Positions 36,437-47,454 of a stretch of 64,000 nucleotides of DNA are shown in pieces. The position numbers were made by a program, and so were the translations under genes. Under the pieces are notes generated by a model, which ran no database searches, had not been told where the DNA came from, and saw only the letters and a list, made by a program, of their open reading frames with translations. The stretch is from Roseiarcus sp963764955 (GTDB taxonomy: Bacteria; Pseudomonadota; Alphaproteobacteria; Rhizobiales; Beijerinckiaceae), in NCBI GenBank assembly GCA_963764955.1, contig CAVXVE010000059.1, positions 62,001 to 126,000 on the forward strand, written 5' to 3'. Each line of letters begins with the position of its first letter. The first letter of the stretch is position 1.

Positions 36437-37929
36437 ACAATCCCCCGACCGTCACGCTCGAGAACGTGACCAAGCGCTATAGCGGCGTGACCGCCCTCGA
36501 GAGCGCGAATTTCGAGCTCTATCCGGGGGAGATCCATGCGCTTGTCGGCGAGAACGGCGCAGGAAAGTCGACGCTGTGCAAGCTGGTCGCGGGCGTGATC
36601 TCGCCGACGGAGGGCCGATTGAGCGTCGACGGCCGGCCGGTCGCCTTCTCCGCGCCGAAAGACGCAAGCCGGCTCGGCATTGCGATGGTCTTCCAGGAAA
36701 CGAGCCTCGTGCCGCAGCTCACCGTGGCGCAGAACATGGTGCTCGGCCGGGAGCGCGCCTTCAACTCCGTGCGAGGGGTGCGAAACACCGCCCGCCAGGC
36801 GCTCCAGCGCCTCAACTTCAACGTCGATCCGTCGCAGCTCGCGGGCGCGCTGTCGACCGCCAAACGGCAGATGGTCGAGATCGCCCGCGCGGTGCTCAAC
36901 GACGCGCGTGTGATCATCTTCGACGAGCCGACTGCGGCGCTGACGCCGGAGGAGACGGAGCATCTCTTCGACCTCATGAAGGCCCTGCGCAAGCGCGGCG
37001 TCGCGATGATCTTCATCTCGCATGCGCTGGAGGAGGCGCTGAGCTACGCCGATCGCATCACCGTGCTGCGCAACGGGCGGCTGATGGTCACCGGCCCAGC
37101 CTCGGATTTCGACCGCGTAAGCCTCATTCGCCACATGATCGGGGAGGAGCTTGAGAAACGGGCGCCCGCGTTCGCCGCGGGACGCGCCGCGCCTTCCGCC
37201 GCGCCGGTGCTCAAGGTCGAGAACCTGCGCATGGGCGCAATGGTCAACAACATGTCGTTCTCCGTCTTTCCGGGCGAGGTCACGGGCATCGCCGGCCTCA
37301 TCGGCTCGGGACGCAGCGAGGTCGCCAGGGTCATCATCGGCCACACCAAGCGCAACTTCGGCGGCGGCCGGATCTGGCTCAACGGCCGCGAAGTGCGATA
37401 TGGCTCGCCGGCGCAAGCGGTGGCGAATGGCGTCGCCTATGTCAGCGAGGATCGCAAGCTCGACGGCTTCTTCGAGACGCTCGACGTCTCCGAGAACATC
37501 GGGCTGGGCTGGCTCGCCAAGTTCGGCCGCAGACGGCTGATCGCGCCCCTGCGCAAGATGCGGAGCCTGGCGGGCCACTGGGAAGAGCGGCTGTCGATCC
37601 GAACGGCCGGGCCCGACCAGCCGGCGCTACATCTTTCCGGCGGCAACCAGCAGAAGGTGGTGATCGCGAAGTCGCTGGCGCAGGAGCCGCGGCTTATAAT
37701 TTTCGACGAGCCGACGCGAGGGGTGGACGTCGGCGCCGTGGCCGAGATTCACAAGATCATCAGGGATCTCGCCGCCTCTGGGGCCGGCGTGGTGGTGATC
37801 TCGTCATACCTGCCGGAAATCCTCGACGTGTCGGATCGCATCCTGGTCGCCAAGAGCGGTACGATCGCCGCCGAGTTTTCGCGAGCGGAGGCGAGCCCGG
37901 AGAAGATTTTGCAGGCGGCGATCCACTGA
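36433..37929 (+). CDS. Sugar-type ABC transporter ATPase (two nucleotide-binding domains)
   Basis: 498 residues, RbsA/XylG/MglA class. First domain: Walker A GENGAGKST, Q-loop VFQETSLVP, Walker B VIIFDEPTAAL and H-loop FISHAL. Its signature is replaced by ALSTAKRQMVEIARAV, as often in this class. Second domain: GLIGSGRSEVARVI as a degenerate Walker A, signature LSGGNQQKVVIAKSLAQEP, Walker B LIIFDEPTRGVDVG. It energises the two permeases at 31156 and 33260. The ATG at 36433 overlaps the previous stop by 4 bases. Confidence 0.95.
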   Translation: MNNPPTVTLENVTKRYSGVTALESANFELYPGEIHALVGENGAGKSTLCKLVAGVISPTEGRLSVDGRPVAFSAPKDASRLGIAMVFQETSLVPQLTVAQNMVLGRERAFNSVRGVRNTARQALQRLNFNVDPSQLAGALSTAKRQMVEIARAVLNDARVIIFDEPTAALTPEETEHLFDLMKALRKRGVAMIFISHALEEALSYADRITVLRNGRLMVTGPASDFDRVSLIRHMIGEELEKRAPAFAAGRAAPSAAPVLKVENLRMGAMVNNMSFSVFPGEVTGIAGLIGSGRSEVARVIIGHTKRNFGGGRIWLNGREVRYGSPAQAVANGVAYVSEDRKLDGFFETLDVSENIGLGWLAKFGRRRLIAPLRKMRSLAGHWEERLSIRTAGPDQPALHLSGGNQQKVVIAKSLAQEPRLIIFDEPTRGVDVGAVAEIHKIIRDLAASGAGVVVISSYLPEILDVSDRILVAKSGTIAAEFSRAEASPEKILQAAIH

Positions 37930-38046
37930 GGAAGGCTCTTGGACGAGAATATTGCTCCAGCCTCTCCGCCGCGCCACATTCCGAGCGGCGTCGTTCGAAA
38001 AGCTCGCCTGCCTGAGCCTCGACGACACCTTCCGGGAGGAGAACTG

Positions 38047-39979
38047 GTGTCTCAGAGCGTTCTGACGGCGGCCGCCGAGCTTCTGGAGAAAGTTGCGTTC
38101 GGCGTGGACGATTGCGAAGTCGACCGGCTTGTCGAGACCCTGAGAGAGGCGTCGAAGAGCCGCGACGACGCCGCGGGGTTCGAGAAGTTCCACCTCCAGG
38201 TCAGCGGGATCCGGCAGGCGATGCAGGACAATGCGCTTTCCGAGCGCGGCCTGAACGTTCTGATCGACACGACCCACGACCTTTCGAGCACCCTGAGCCT
38301 GCAGGATCTCTTGCGCACGATCGTCGTCCGGGCGCGCAATCTCGTCGGCGCCGACGTCGCATGGGTGACCGTTCTGGACGCCGAAAGGGAGATTTTCCGC
38401 GTGGTGACCGCGGACGGGCACCTGTCTCCCGAGACCGGGCTGATGACCAGCCGAATCGATCGCGGCGCGGTCAGCCTGGTGATGAACTCCAAGAGCTTCT
38501 TCGAGACGCCGGATTATCTGGGCGATCACAGGTTCCCGCACGCGGCGCATCTCGATCGCATCTTCGAGACCGAGAAAATCCGGACTCTCGCCGGCTTTCC
38601 CATTCTCTGGGAGAACAAGGTCCACGGCCTGCTCTTCGTCGCCAACCGCTATGCGCGTAAGCTCAGCGGCCGTGAGACTTCGCTGCTCGGCGCCTTCGCG
38701 CTGCACGCAGGCGTCGCGATGCGCAACGCGAACGCCTTCGCCATGCTTTCCGAGGCGCTCGACGAAGCGCAGCGCAACCGCAGCGCGCTCATCGAGCACA
38801 TTCAGCGGATCGAGGCGTCCGCGGACGCGCATGACGAGCTGACCGACCTGCTCGCCTCGGGCGCCGACATTCGGCAGTTTCTGGAGAAAATGTCGGACCG
38901 GATCGGCGGGGCGGTCTTCCTCTATGACGACGAGTTCAGGATCCACGACGAATTCGTCACGAGCTCCGTACAAGAGCGTCCTCGCGGATGAGCTGAGAGC
39001 CGGCCGGATCGATCTCGCGCTGCTGATCAACGCGAACGCGCAATCGCGACAGACCGGCCGCTCGGTGATGATCCTGGAGCGGGGCAACGAGCAATGCCGG
39101 ACGATCGCGCTGCACGGCGGCAACGGGCGCCGCGATTGCCTTGTGATCTGTCACCTTGGAGAGCTCGAGGCGTTCGAGATCCGCAATCTCGAACGCAGCG
39201 CTGTCGCTCTGTCGATCGCAAAGCTCTGGAACGAGAGGCGGGAAACGGAGAAGCTGATCGCCTCCTCGACGCTACTGCGCCATCTGGTCCTGGTGACCCC
39301 GCCCGACCCATCGACCATCTCGGCGGCGCGCGAGCGTCTCGGTCTGCGCGCCGACCAGACCGTCCAGCTCGCGCTTATCGTGATTTCCGGGATTGACCGG
39401 ATTTCGCAGACCGGGCGCGTCCGCGAATCCGCCGCGGGCCTGCACGTGCTGGTCGATCTGTTCGACGACGCCTATCTCGCCGCGGGCCCGGCGCCGGCGG
39501 TGCAGGTCTTCCTGCAGAATCTGTCGAGAGGTCAGGATTCGAAAATGGCCGGAGGGGTTTTATCGGAGCCGTTCGCCGACCTGACCCAGGCGGCCAGTCA
39601 CTTCAGGCGCATCGACAACGCGCTCAAGGTCCTGCGCAAGATGAAATCCCTGGACCGCTTCGTCGGCCAGCGCGAGGTCAACCTCTTCGCCAAGCTGTTC
39701 GAGGTCAACGAGGCGAGCCGGATCGCGGCCTACGCGGATCATGTTCTGAGCCAAATCGCCGAGCGGGCGCCGCGGCAGAAGAACGAGCTTAAGCGCACGC
39801 TGCTCGCCTATTTCGACGCCCAGCACAATATCAAACGCACCGCGGAGGCGCTCGGGCTCCATATCAACACCGTCCGCCAGCGCCTCGATGCCTTGAGGGA
39901 GATCACCGGCGGCTGGGACGACCCGGTCAAGGCGCTCGAACTGCATGTGGCGTTGAGGCTGAGCGCCATCCTCGCCTGA
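38047..39979 (+). CDS. GAF-domain, PucR/CdaR-type HTH regulator, frameshifted near 38968
   Basis: About 643 residues across one extra g near 38968 that must be skipped between ...EFVTSS and YKSVLADELRAGRI. An N-terminal helical region is followed by a GAF domain (about 85-235: LNVLIDTTHDLSSTLSLQDL, GADVAWVTVLDAEREIFRVV, AGFPILWENKVHGLLFVANR). The middle is a CdaR-like region. The C-terminal HTH_30 reads LKRTLLAYFDAQHNIKRTAE, ALGLHINTVRQRLDAL. GTG at 38047 sits behind gggagga and beats the in-frame TTG at 37939. Last gene of the ABC operon and probably its ligand-responsive activator. Confidence 0.88.
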
Positions 39980-40200
39980 GGCGCTCGCTTTTGTGTCGTT
40001 TCATATAACATATGCGTTTATGATATATGAGCCATGCGCTGAGCGCCGGCCTCGGCCGTCGTCCTTTGCGTCCGAGTGCAGAAAAGAGAGCTTAAGGTGC
40101 TGAAAACGCCCGGTCGCGCGCAGAATCGAGCGCCCTGGGCGAGCCGCGCCGGCCGCATGCCGTTTTCGATCCGCGCGCCGGGGAGCTGTCCTTAAGTCCG

Positions 40201-41403
40201 CTATTTCTTGACCAGGGGACAGGTCGAGTTGGCGAGCGATCCGTAGGCCTCCTCGCCCGACATCGTCTTGACCAGCTTGTAGTAGTCCCATGGCCCCTTT
40301 GATTCCGCTGGCGTCTTGACCTGCATCACATACATCGAGTGCTGCAGCAGTCCGTCCGGCCGGATGATGCCGTCGCTCGTGTACATGTCGTCGACCTTCG
40401 TCTTGCGCAATTGGTCCATCACCTTGTCGGCGTCGGTCGTGCCGACCGCCTTGACCGCGTTGAGATAGGTCATGGTCGCCGAATAATAGGCGGCCTGGTT
40501 GTAGGTCGGCATGGCGCCGGTCTTGTCGAGGAAGCGCTTGCCGAAGGCGCGGCTCTTGTCGTTGAGGTCCCAGTACCAGCCTGCGGTGAGATAGAGGCCC
40601 TGCGCCGTCTCGAGGCCGAGCGCGTGGACGTCGGTGATGAAGGCGAGCAGCGCCGCTGGCTTCATCGTGTTGGTGAGGCCGAATTCATGCGCGGCTTTCA
40701 ACGAATTCGAGAAATCGGCGCCGGCGTTGGCTAGGCCAACGACCTGCGCGCCGGAGCCTTGCGCCTGCAGGAGATAGGACGAGAAGTCCGAAGTCGCGAG
40801 CGGGACCCTCACGGCGCCCACGACCTTGCCGCCGCCGGCGTCGACAACCTTGGTCGCCGCCTGCTGAAGCTGGGTGCCGAACGCATAGTCCGCCGTGATG
40901 AAGAACCAGGATTTGCCGCCCTGATCCACGATCGTCTTGGCCGTGCCGTTGGCGAGCGCGGTCGTATCGTAGCCGTAGTGGACCATGTAGGCGTTGCAGT
41001 CCTTGCCGGTGAGCGATGCGCCCGCGGCGCCGATGGCGAACAGGGGAATCTTCTTTTCTTTGGCGATCGGCGCGAGCGCCAGACTCACGCCGGTGTTGGA
41101 GCCGCCGAGCAGCATGGTGAGCCCCTTGGTGTCGGCCCATTCGCGGAACTTGCTCGCGCCGATGTCGGGCTTGTTCTGGTGGTCCGCGGTCAGGAACTCG
41201 ATCGGCTGGCCGAGCGCGCTGCCGCCGAAATCGGCGATCGCCATTTTGATCCCCTCGACCGCCCGGGGGCCGTTCACGTCCGCATAGACGCCCGACAGAT
41301 CGTCAATGTCGCCGATGACGACCTTGTCCGCCGCATGGGCCGCGAGCGGCGAAAGCGCGCCGAGCAGTGCGGCCGAGGCCGCCAGCCATTTCGCAAATAT
41401 CAT
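40201..41403 (-). CDS. LivJ-type ABC transporter substrate-binding protein
   Basis: 400 residues with signal peptide MIFAKWLAASAALLGALSPL-AAHA. Type-1 periplasmic fold of the branched-chain amino-acid/aromatic class: VVIGDIDDLSGVYADVNGPR, EGIKMAIADFGGSALGQPIE, LLGGSNTGVSLALAPIAKEK, SWFFITADYAFGTQLQQAAT and GIIRPDGLLQHSMYVMQVKT. The ATG at 41403 has the SD ggaggaaacgg. The start lies 29 bases after the tannase stop, so they form an operon. No permease or ATPase of this class is in the window. The neighbour suggests an aromatic acid ligand. Confidence 0.92.
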   Translation of the reverse strand: MIFAKWLAASAALLGALSPLAAHAADKVVIGDIDDLSGVYADVNGPRAVEGIKMAIADFGGSALGQPIEFLTADHQNKPDIGASKFREWADTKGLTMLLGGSNTGVSLALAPIAKEKKIPLFAIGAAGASLTGKDCNAYMVHYGYDTTALANGTAKTIVDQGGKSWFFITADYAFGTQLQQAATKVVDAGGGKVVGAVRVPLATSDFSSYLLQAQGSGAQVVGLANAGADFSNSLKAAHEFGLTNTMKPAALLAFITDVHALGLETAQGLYLTAGWYWDLNDKSRAFGKRFLDKTGAMPTYNQAAYYSATMTYLNAVKAVGTTDADKVMDQLRKTKVDDMYTSDGIIRPDGLLQHSMYVMQVKTPAESKGPWDYYKLVKTMSGEEAYGSLANSTCPLVKK

Positions 41404-41432
41404 TCCGTTTCCTCCGGCCGCCAATCGCGCGG

Positions 41433-43067
41433 CTATTTGCCTTCAACAGCGCAGGTGAAATTTGCAGCGATGTCCGGGTCCCCGCCGCCCTTGTACCACG
41501 CCTTCTGCGGGTGGGGACAAAGCGGACGCTGCATCGCGATTCCCTTCGAGGCGTCGTTGCCGACATAGCTCGTTGCAATGACGTGCGATGGAGCGACTCC
41601 GTCCTCGACCCAGCGCGCGAGCGCGGTAAACAGGTCATGATCCGCGTCGGTTGACGGCGGGGGCGGCGCCCCGAAATTGGCGGAGTGGAAGCCGTTGAGG
41701 CCGCCACCGAGGCCGCAGTGGCCGGCGCCTGGAACCATGAAGAGCCTGGCGAACTTCTGCGTCTCCTCGTCGCCGCCGAACTTGTCGCTGAGCCCCTTGT
41801 ACAGGGCGACCGTCTGATAGGGCGAGACGATCGGGTCCGCCCAGCCCTGGAAGATGATCAGCTTGCCGCCGCGGGCGTGGAATTTGCTGAAGTCTCCGGT
41901 CGCCGCGCCGTTCAGGATCGGCCCGAGTTCGGCGTCGACCTTGGGCATGTCGCGATCGAGATCGAACTTGCGCCAGTCCCAATCCTTGCCGAACACCCAT
42001 TTGAACAGGCCGTCGAATGACGGCTCGCCCGGCGCGTTGGAAGGGGCTTCGAGGAAGGCCCAGTTGAGCGGCCCGAGTTCGCTGCCCGGCGGCCAGCCAT
42101 AATAGGTCGTCTTGCCGGCATGGTCCTCAGGACCGGAATAGAAGGCCTTGGCCGTCGCGACCTCGCCGGTTGTCAGGCAATCGGCAGAATCCGCGCCCTC
42201 GCAGGTCAACCTGGCGGGGTCGAAATCGCAAGCCGCGGGATCGGCGATGAACGGATCCGACTTGAGTCCGTCGCCCTTGGCGTTGCAGGCGGCGACGGCA
42301 GCCTTGTGGAGGAGCGTGAGCTTGGCGTCCGAGAGCTTGTGGCCCGGCTCAAGGTTCGCGGCGATATAGTCCCACGCGACTGCGGCGTGTCCCCAGGTGC
42401 GGCTGACGACCGGCGCGCCGATGAGAACGCCGTCGTAGTCGTCTGGATAATATTCGGCTTCGATGAGCCCCTGCTGGCCGCCGGTCGAGCAGCCGGTGTA
42501 GTAGGAGCGCTTCGGCGCTTCGCCATAGAAAGCCTTGGCGATTTCCTTGCCGGCAACCGTCATCACATGGGTCGAAAGGCTTCCCCAGTCCTTCCATTTC
42601 TGCGGGTGGCCGATGAGCGGATCGCCGTCGAGCGGGGTGGCGGGCGCCGTTCCCATGTCCGTGTTGGCGGAGGCGTAGCCGCGCTTGACGGCGGCCTCCA
42701 TACCCGGGAAGCCGAGATCGAATATGCCGCCGTAGCCGCCGTTGCCGTTGCTGTGGAAGACGCCGGTCCACCCCTCCTTCGGCAGCCACATCTCCACCCG
42801 GATGTCGGAATCCGGCGCATCCTTCACCGACGCCATCACCCGGCAGAAGGCCGGCATCGCTTTTCGGGTCACTTTGTCCGACGTCGTGTAGTCGCCGGCC
42901 GGAATCGATTGCGCCGTCTCGATCGTCGTGTTGGGAAGCTTGAGGCTGGCCAGATCCTCGCACGAGGCCGCGAAGGCCGGGGCCGCGCAGCTCAGCGCGG
43001 CGACGGAGACCGCCGCGGCGAGCACGGTTTTTTTCGCAGAACGCCTATCGCGCGCGCCTTCGGACAT
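41433..43067 (-). CDS. Tannase / feruloyl esterase family exported esterase
   Basis: 544 residues with signal peptide (VLAAAVSVAALSCAAPAFAA). Tannase fold: FHSNGNGGYGGIFDLGFPGM, nucleophile motif SYYTGCSTGGQQGLIEAEYY, PDDYDGVLIGAPVVSRTWGH, GKLIIFQGWADPIVSPYQTV (Asp) and MVPGAGHCGLGGGL (His). It hydrolyses aromatic esters such as gallate or ferulate esters in the periplasm. The ATG at 43067 is chosen over 43073, which is too close to the gggagg SD. The LivJ-like binding protein is downstream in the same operon and may import the released aromatic acid. Confidence 0.92.
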   Translation of the reverse strand: MSEGARDRRSAKKTVLAAAVSVAALSCAAPAFAASCEDLASLKLPNTTIETAQSIPAGDYTTSDKVTRKAMPAFCRVMASVKDAPDSDIRVEMWLPKEGWTGVFHSNGNGGYGGIFDLGFPGMEAAVKRGYASANTDMGTAPATPLDGDPLIGHPQKWKDWGSLSTHVMTVAGKEIAKAFYGEAPKRSYYTGCSTGGQQGLIEAEYYPDDYDGVLIGAPVVSRTWGHAAVAWDYIAANLEPGHKLSDAKLTLLHKAAVAACNAKGDGLKSDPFIADPAACDFDPARLTCEGADSADCLTTGEVATAKAFYSGPEDHAGKTTYYGWPPGSELGPLNWAFLEAPSNAPGEPSFDGLFKWVFGKDWDWRKFDLDRDMPKVDAELGPILNGAATGDFSKFHARGGKLIIFQGWADPIVSPYQTVALYKGLSDKFGGDEETQKFARLFMVPGAGHCGLGGGLNGFHSANFGAPPPPSTDADHDLFTALARWVEDGVAPSHVIATSYVGNDASKGIAMQRPLCPHPQKAWYKGGGDPDIAANFTCAVEGK

Positions 43068-43521
43068 ATCCATCCTCCCAATCTTTTCGAGGCCGTGAAC
43101 CGGGCCAGCGTTCGTCCAGCTATTGGCGCGCGGGAGGGCGGCGAAGTAAATGTGGGCATCCGCCAAAAGCGCTGGCGAACGATGTCGCAATCCGACATTG
43201 GCGGGCGCCTTCTTCGCCCAGCGACCCTATCGGGCAATTGCGATCTCGTGGCTGCGGCCCGCGAAACAGGCTCTCGAGCAGACGTCGCCCCCAAGAATCG
43301 CCTTAAGCGTCGCCCCAAGAGAGCAAGGTCATCGGCGCTCGACCAGCATGGAGAAGAGTTGAAGTCGCGGGCGGCCGCAGCGGGGCGCGCCGGCTGCGCC
43401 AAAGTTTCATGGCCCCGCCGTCAACCTGTGACGAGACCTGGATGACCGCCTCATGGGACGGAGAAACCCGCCTTTGTCAGCCGCCGGGCGGCCCCGAGAT
43501 CTTCGCGGGCGTCATCGAAGG
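43068..43521. other. Gene-free region upstream of the tannase operon
   Basis: About 450 bases. Overlapping ORFs on the plus strand are frame shadows or lack any family pattern. Likely promoter region of the tannase operon; nothing specific seen. Confidence 0.45.
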
Positions 43522-43668
43522 TCAAATCGATAGCGCGATCTTGCCCACAAGGCCCGCGAGAATGAGACAGCCGCTGAGCCGGTGGCCGGCGCCTTCATCG
43601 GCCAGGAAGATGCGGCCGAAGCCGACCAGCGCGGCGAGCGTCACAGCGATTTGACCGGCAGTGTTCAT
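43522..43668 (-). CDS. 48-residue two-helix membrane protein
   Basis: MNTAGQIAVTLAALVGFGRI, then FLADEGAGHRLSGCLILAGL and VGKIALSI. Two hydrophobic stretches (about 5-20 and 34-48) flank a short polar turn. Start at 43668 with gggga a few bases upstream. No family recognised. The hydrophobic pattern and codon use fit a genuine small inner-membrane protein, but the evidence is thin. Confidence 0.5.
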   Translation of the reverse strand: MNTAGQIAVTLAALVGFGRIFLADEGAGHRLSGCLILAGLVGKIALSI

Positions 43669-44069
43669 GTTTTGGTCCCCAGCGCTCTTGCGGCCACCAA
43701 GATTGATCTGACGCCGGCTCGGTCGGTTCCGGCTTGGAGACCTCGCCGGCGTCTGGCGTCAGGACCATAGGGGAGAAACGAGAACATATCAAGAATAAAA
43801 AAGGGTGTTCCCCCTGTTTTCGGCAAAAATCATCGACGGCTGTGGGCGAGCGCGCGGCGCGACCGGGCTAGAGGGGCGAGCCAAGCGGGCCACCAGGCGC
43901 GCCGTCCCCAAGCGACGACTTGACGCTCAGCCAGGTCTTCCAAATCACGCCGCCAGACCGCGCTGAAGCGAGCGGGCTTTCAACATGGGGTGGAATATTT
44001 GGGGTCTTGCGACTCACGATTGAACCGACAATAATAAAACCGCGCTCTGTCGTTCTATGGGGGAAGACA
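43669..44069. other. Intergenic region before the PEP-CTERM gene
   Basis: About 400 bases with an A-rich patch at 43787-43801. No gene recognised. Probably divergent promoters for the 43522 miniprotein and the PEP-CTERM gene. Confidence 0.4.
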
Positions 44070-44801
44070 ATGCGGTCTCGAACGTTGCTCATCGCCTCAG
44101 CCATGACGGCATTCACGCTGTGGTTCGCTTCGTCCGCCTCGGCCGGAGCGGTCATTTTCGACAGCCTCGATGGCGCATATTCTTTTCCCGCAACCACCAT
44201 TTTCGGACCACCGTTGGCCGCGACTTTCACAACCGGAGCCTCCGCGGTCCGTGTCGATGTCGCGCTCTCCCTTTCCAGCATCTATCTTCAGGACCCCTCC
44301 CCCGGCGAGACCTATACCGTCAGCCTTGACGGAGGCATTCCTCTTTCCGACCTGTCGTTTGACCCGATCAACGGGCTGATGTCCCTCGACGGTCCGGTTC
44401 GCGCCTGGGGATCGGTGCTAGAGTTGGTTACGTTGCCCTTGGCCAGTTTGCCCACGGGACAGACCGTTGAACGTTATGACGAGTTCTCCGGCGAATGGCT
44501 CAACCCCAATTCGCTCTACTGGATCGAAGTCTCCACAGAAGACCACGGCGACGCCGCGGTCGCCTGGGGAATTACGCGCGACGTGTCGGGCCCTGGCGTC
44601 GCCAGCAACTATCTCGAGGCGGATCTTACAAATGAAGCCTTCTTCCTCAATGAAGGCGTCTATCCCTGGCCATCTGACGATGCATTTCAGATGCGTATCG
44701 ACGCCGCGCCGGAGCCGTCGACCTGGCTGATGATGGCGCTTGGCTTCGCTGGCCTCGGCTTTTTCGCCCGTCGCGGGGCGCGCGGGGCGGCGTCCGTTTG
44801 A
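44070..44801 (+). CDS. PEP-CTERM sorting-domain protein
   Basis: 243 residues. Signal peptide MRSRTLLIASAMTAFTLWFA-SSASA. The mature domain is of unknown function, with a choice-of-anchor look (VIFDSLDGAYSFPATTIFGP). The C-terminus PEPSTWLMMALGFAGLGFFA then RRGAR is a classic PEP-CTERM: PEP box, hydrophobic helix, Arg-rich end. Exosortases recognise and process this tail, and one is encoded at 56113. The ATG at 44070 follows ggggaaga. The stop overlaps the SGNH hydrolase start. Confidence 0.92.
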   Translation: MRSRTLLIASAMTAFTLWFASSASAGAVIFDSLDGAYSFPATTIFGPPLAATFTTGASAVRVDVALSLSSIYLQDPSPGETYTVSLDGGIPLSDLSFDPINGLMSLDGPVRAWGSVLELVTLPLASLPTGQTVERYDEFSGEWLNPNSLYWIEVSTEDHGDAAVAWGITRDVSGPGVASNYLEADLTNEAFFLNEGVYPWPSDDAFQMRIDAAPEPSTWLMMALGFAGLGFFARRGARGAASV

Positions 44802-45532
44802 CATGGCTTTTTGCTTTGCTGGCGGCGGCGTTGCTGTTTGCAGCCGCCGGATATGTCGCGGCTTATTTCGCCTATCGCAGTTTCAAATTGAGCCGGCTCG
44901 AGCCAAGGCCCTTGCAGGCGCCCATTCAGTGGACAGGCGAGAGCGACGCGCGATGCACGCTTCTGCTGGTGGGCGATTCGCGCATCGCTCGCTGGCCGGT
45001 TGAGGCGCGTTCCGGCTGGCGGATCGGCCGGCTGGGCTTCCCGGGAGAAGCGGCGACGAACATCGAACCGGCGGTTCGCGATCAGATCGCCACAGCCCGC
45101 GCGGATGTGCTGGTGATCCAGGCTGGCGGCAACGACGCCACCGCCGCCGTGTTTCAGCCGAAGCCCCTGCGGGAAGAGACGATCGCTCGCGCGGCGCGCG
45201 CGGTGATCGCAATTGGCGAGGACGCCCGTCGAGCGGGCGCGTCCCAGGTGATCGTGCTCACCATTGTCCCTCCGATCGACTTGGAGTTGTGGAAGCGCGC
45301 GCTGATGGGATCGAAGCAGGAAGGCTTGATGACCAGAATTGGCGACGCAATCACCCTCGAGGCTCGCGCGCAGGGCATGGAGGTGCTTGACGCGAACCGC
45401 CTGTTCCGCGACGCGAGCGGCAAACTGCGGCGCGAATATCGGAGCGACGGCACGCACTGGTCTCTGGCCGGCTATCGCGCTCTCGACGCCGCGCTATGGG
45501 CGCAAGTGAGGAACTGCGCATATGCGCGATGA
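44798..45532 (+). CDS. SGNH/GDSL-family hydrolase with N-terminal membrane anchor
   Basis: 244 residues. One N-terminal transmembrane helix (WLFALLAAALLFAAAGYVAA) anchors a periplasmic SGNH domain. Block I is LLLVGDSRIARWP (catalytic Ser), block II has GFPGEA, block III is VIQAGGND (Asn), and block V is DGTHWSLAGY (Asp/His). Such enzymes often act on acyl groups of polysaccharides. TTG start overlapping the PEP-CTERM stop, so cotranscribed, suggesting a role in modifying envelope glycan or the anchored protein. Confidence 0.85.
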   Translation: MTWLFALLAAALLFAAAGYVAAYFAYRSFKLSRLEPRPLQAPIQWTGESDARCTLLLVGDSRIARWPVEARSGWRIGRLGFPGEAATNIEPAVRDQIATARADVLVIQAGGNDATAAVFQPKPLREETIARAARAVIAIGEDARRAGASQVIVLTIVPPIDLELWKRALMGSKQEGLMTRIGDAITLEARAQGMEVLDANRLFRDASGKLRREYRSDGTHWSLAGYRALDAALWAQVRNCAYAR

Positions 45533-45579
45533 CCGCGAGGCGGCGCGGGACGCTTGAGCCCGCAGCCGGCCCATCGCGC

Positions 45580-46921
<1,342 letters not shown>

Positions 46922-47020
46922 CTTGCGAAATTCCCGTGAGGATTCAGGACCGCCGGTTCGTCCGAGCGACCAAATTATGCCAAGCAAACCTGAATAAAAA
47001 GGCTCTGAGGCGCTCCAGAT

Positions 47021-47353
47021 TTACTCGATTCCGGGCGACAGCCGGTCCTTACGGCCCTTTTTGAGCCCCGCCAAGGCAAGACCCAGGAAGCAGACGAGCA
47101 TCATCGCCCAGGTCGGCAGTTCGGGCACAGGCTCCGCGCTGCCCACACTCGACGCGGGCGAAGGCTGCGGACTTGGATCGTCGGAATTGGCGCCCGGCGC
47201 CAAAAGACCGAGATCATGCGGACCTTGATACGAGTTGTGGTCCGACGCTGGCTGGGTGATGGCGCCTTTGGGCGGAACCCCGGCGGCGCAGGGGTCTGCT
47301 ACGCCGAGCGCCAAAGATAATCCAACCGCATAAACCAAGACATCGCCGCGCAT
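47021..47353 (-). CDS. Small secreted protein with PEP-CTERM-like tail
   Basis: 110 residues. Signal peptide (VYAVGLSLALGVADPCAAG), then a proline/serine-rich stretch (DDPSPQPSPASSVGSAEP), then VPELPTWAMMLVCFLGLALA followed by GLKKGRKDR. The tail keeps the layout of a PEP-CTERM signal, with PEL-P-TW in place of PEP-S-TW. It is therefore a probable exosortase substrate whose mature part is little more than a linker. Confidence 0.7.
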   Translation of the reverse strand: MRGDVLVYAVGLSLALGVADPCAAGVPPKGAITQPASDHNSYQGPHDLGLLAPGANSDDPSPQPSPASSVGSAEPVPELPTWAMMLVCFLGLALAGLKKGRKDRLSPGIE

Positions 47354-47454
47354 GCGTATCCCGCTTCGGAAATGCTGTGATTCCGAACTCTGGAAAGTCC
47401 CCTACCGATGCTGTCGCAATTTCGAGTCAAGCCGATCCGTAGTCCGAGATCGGC

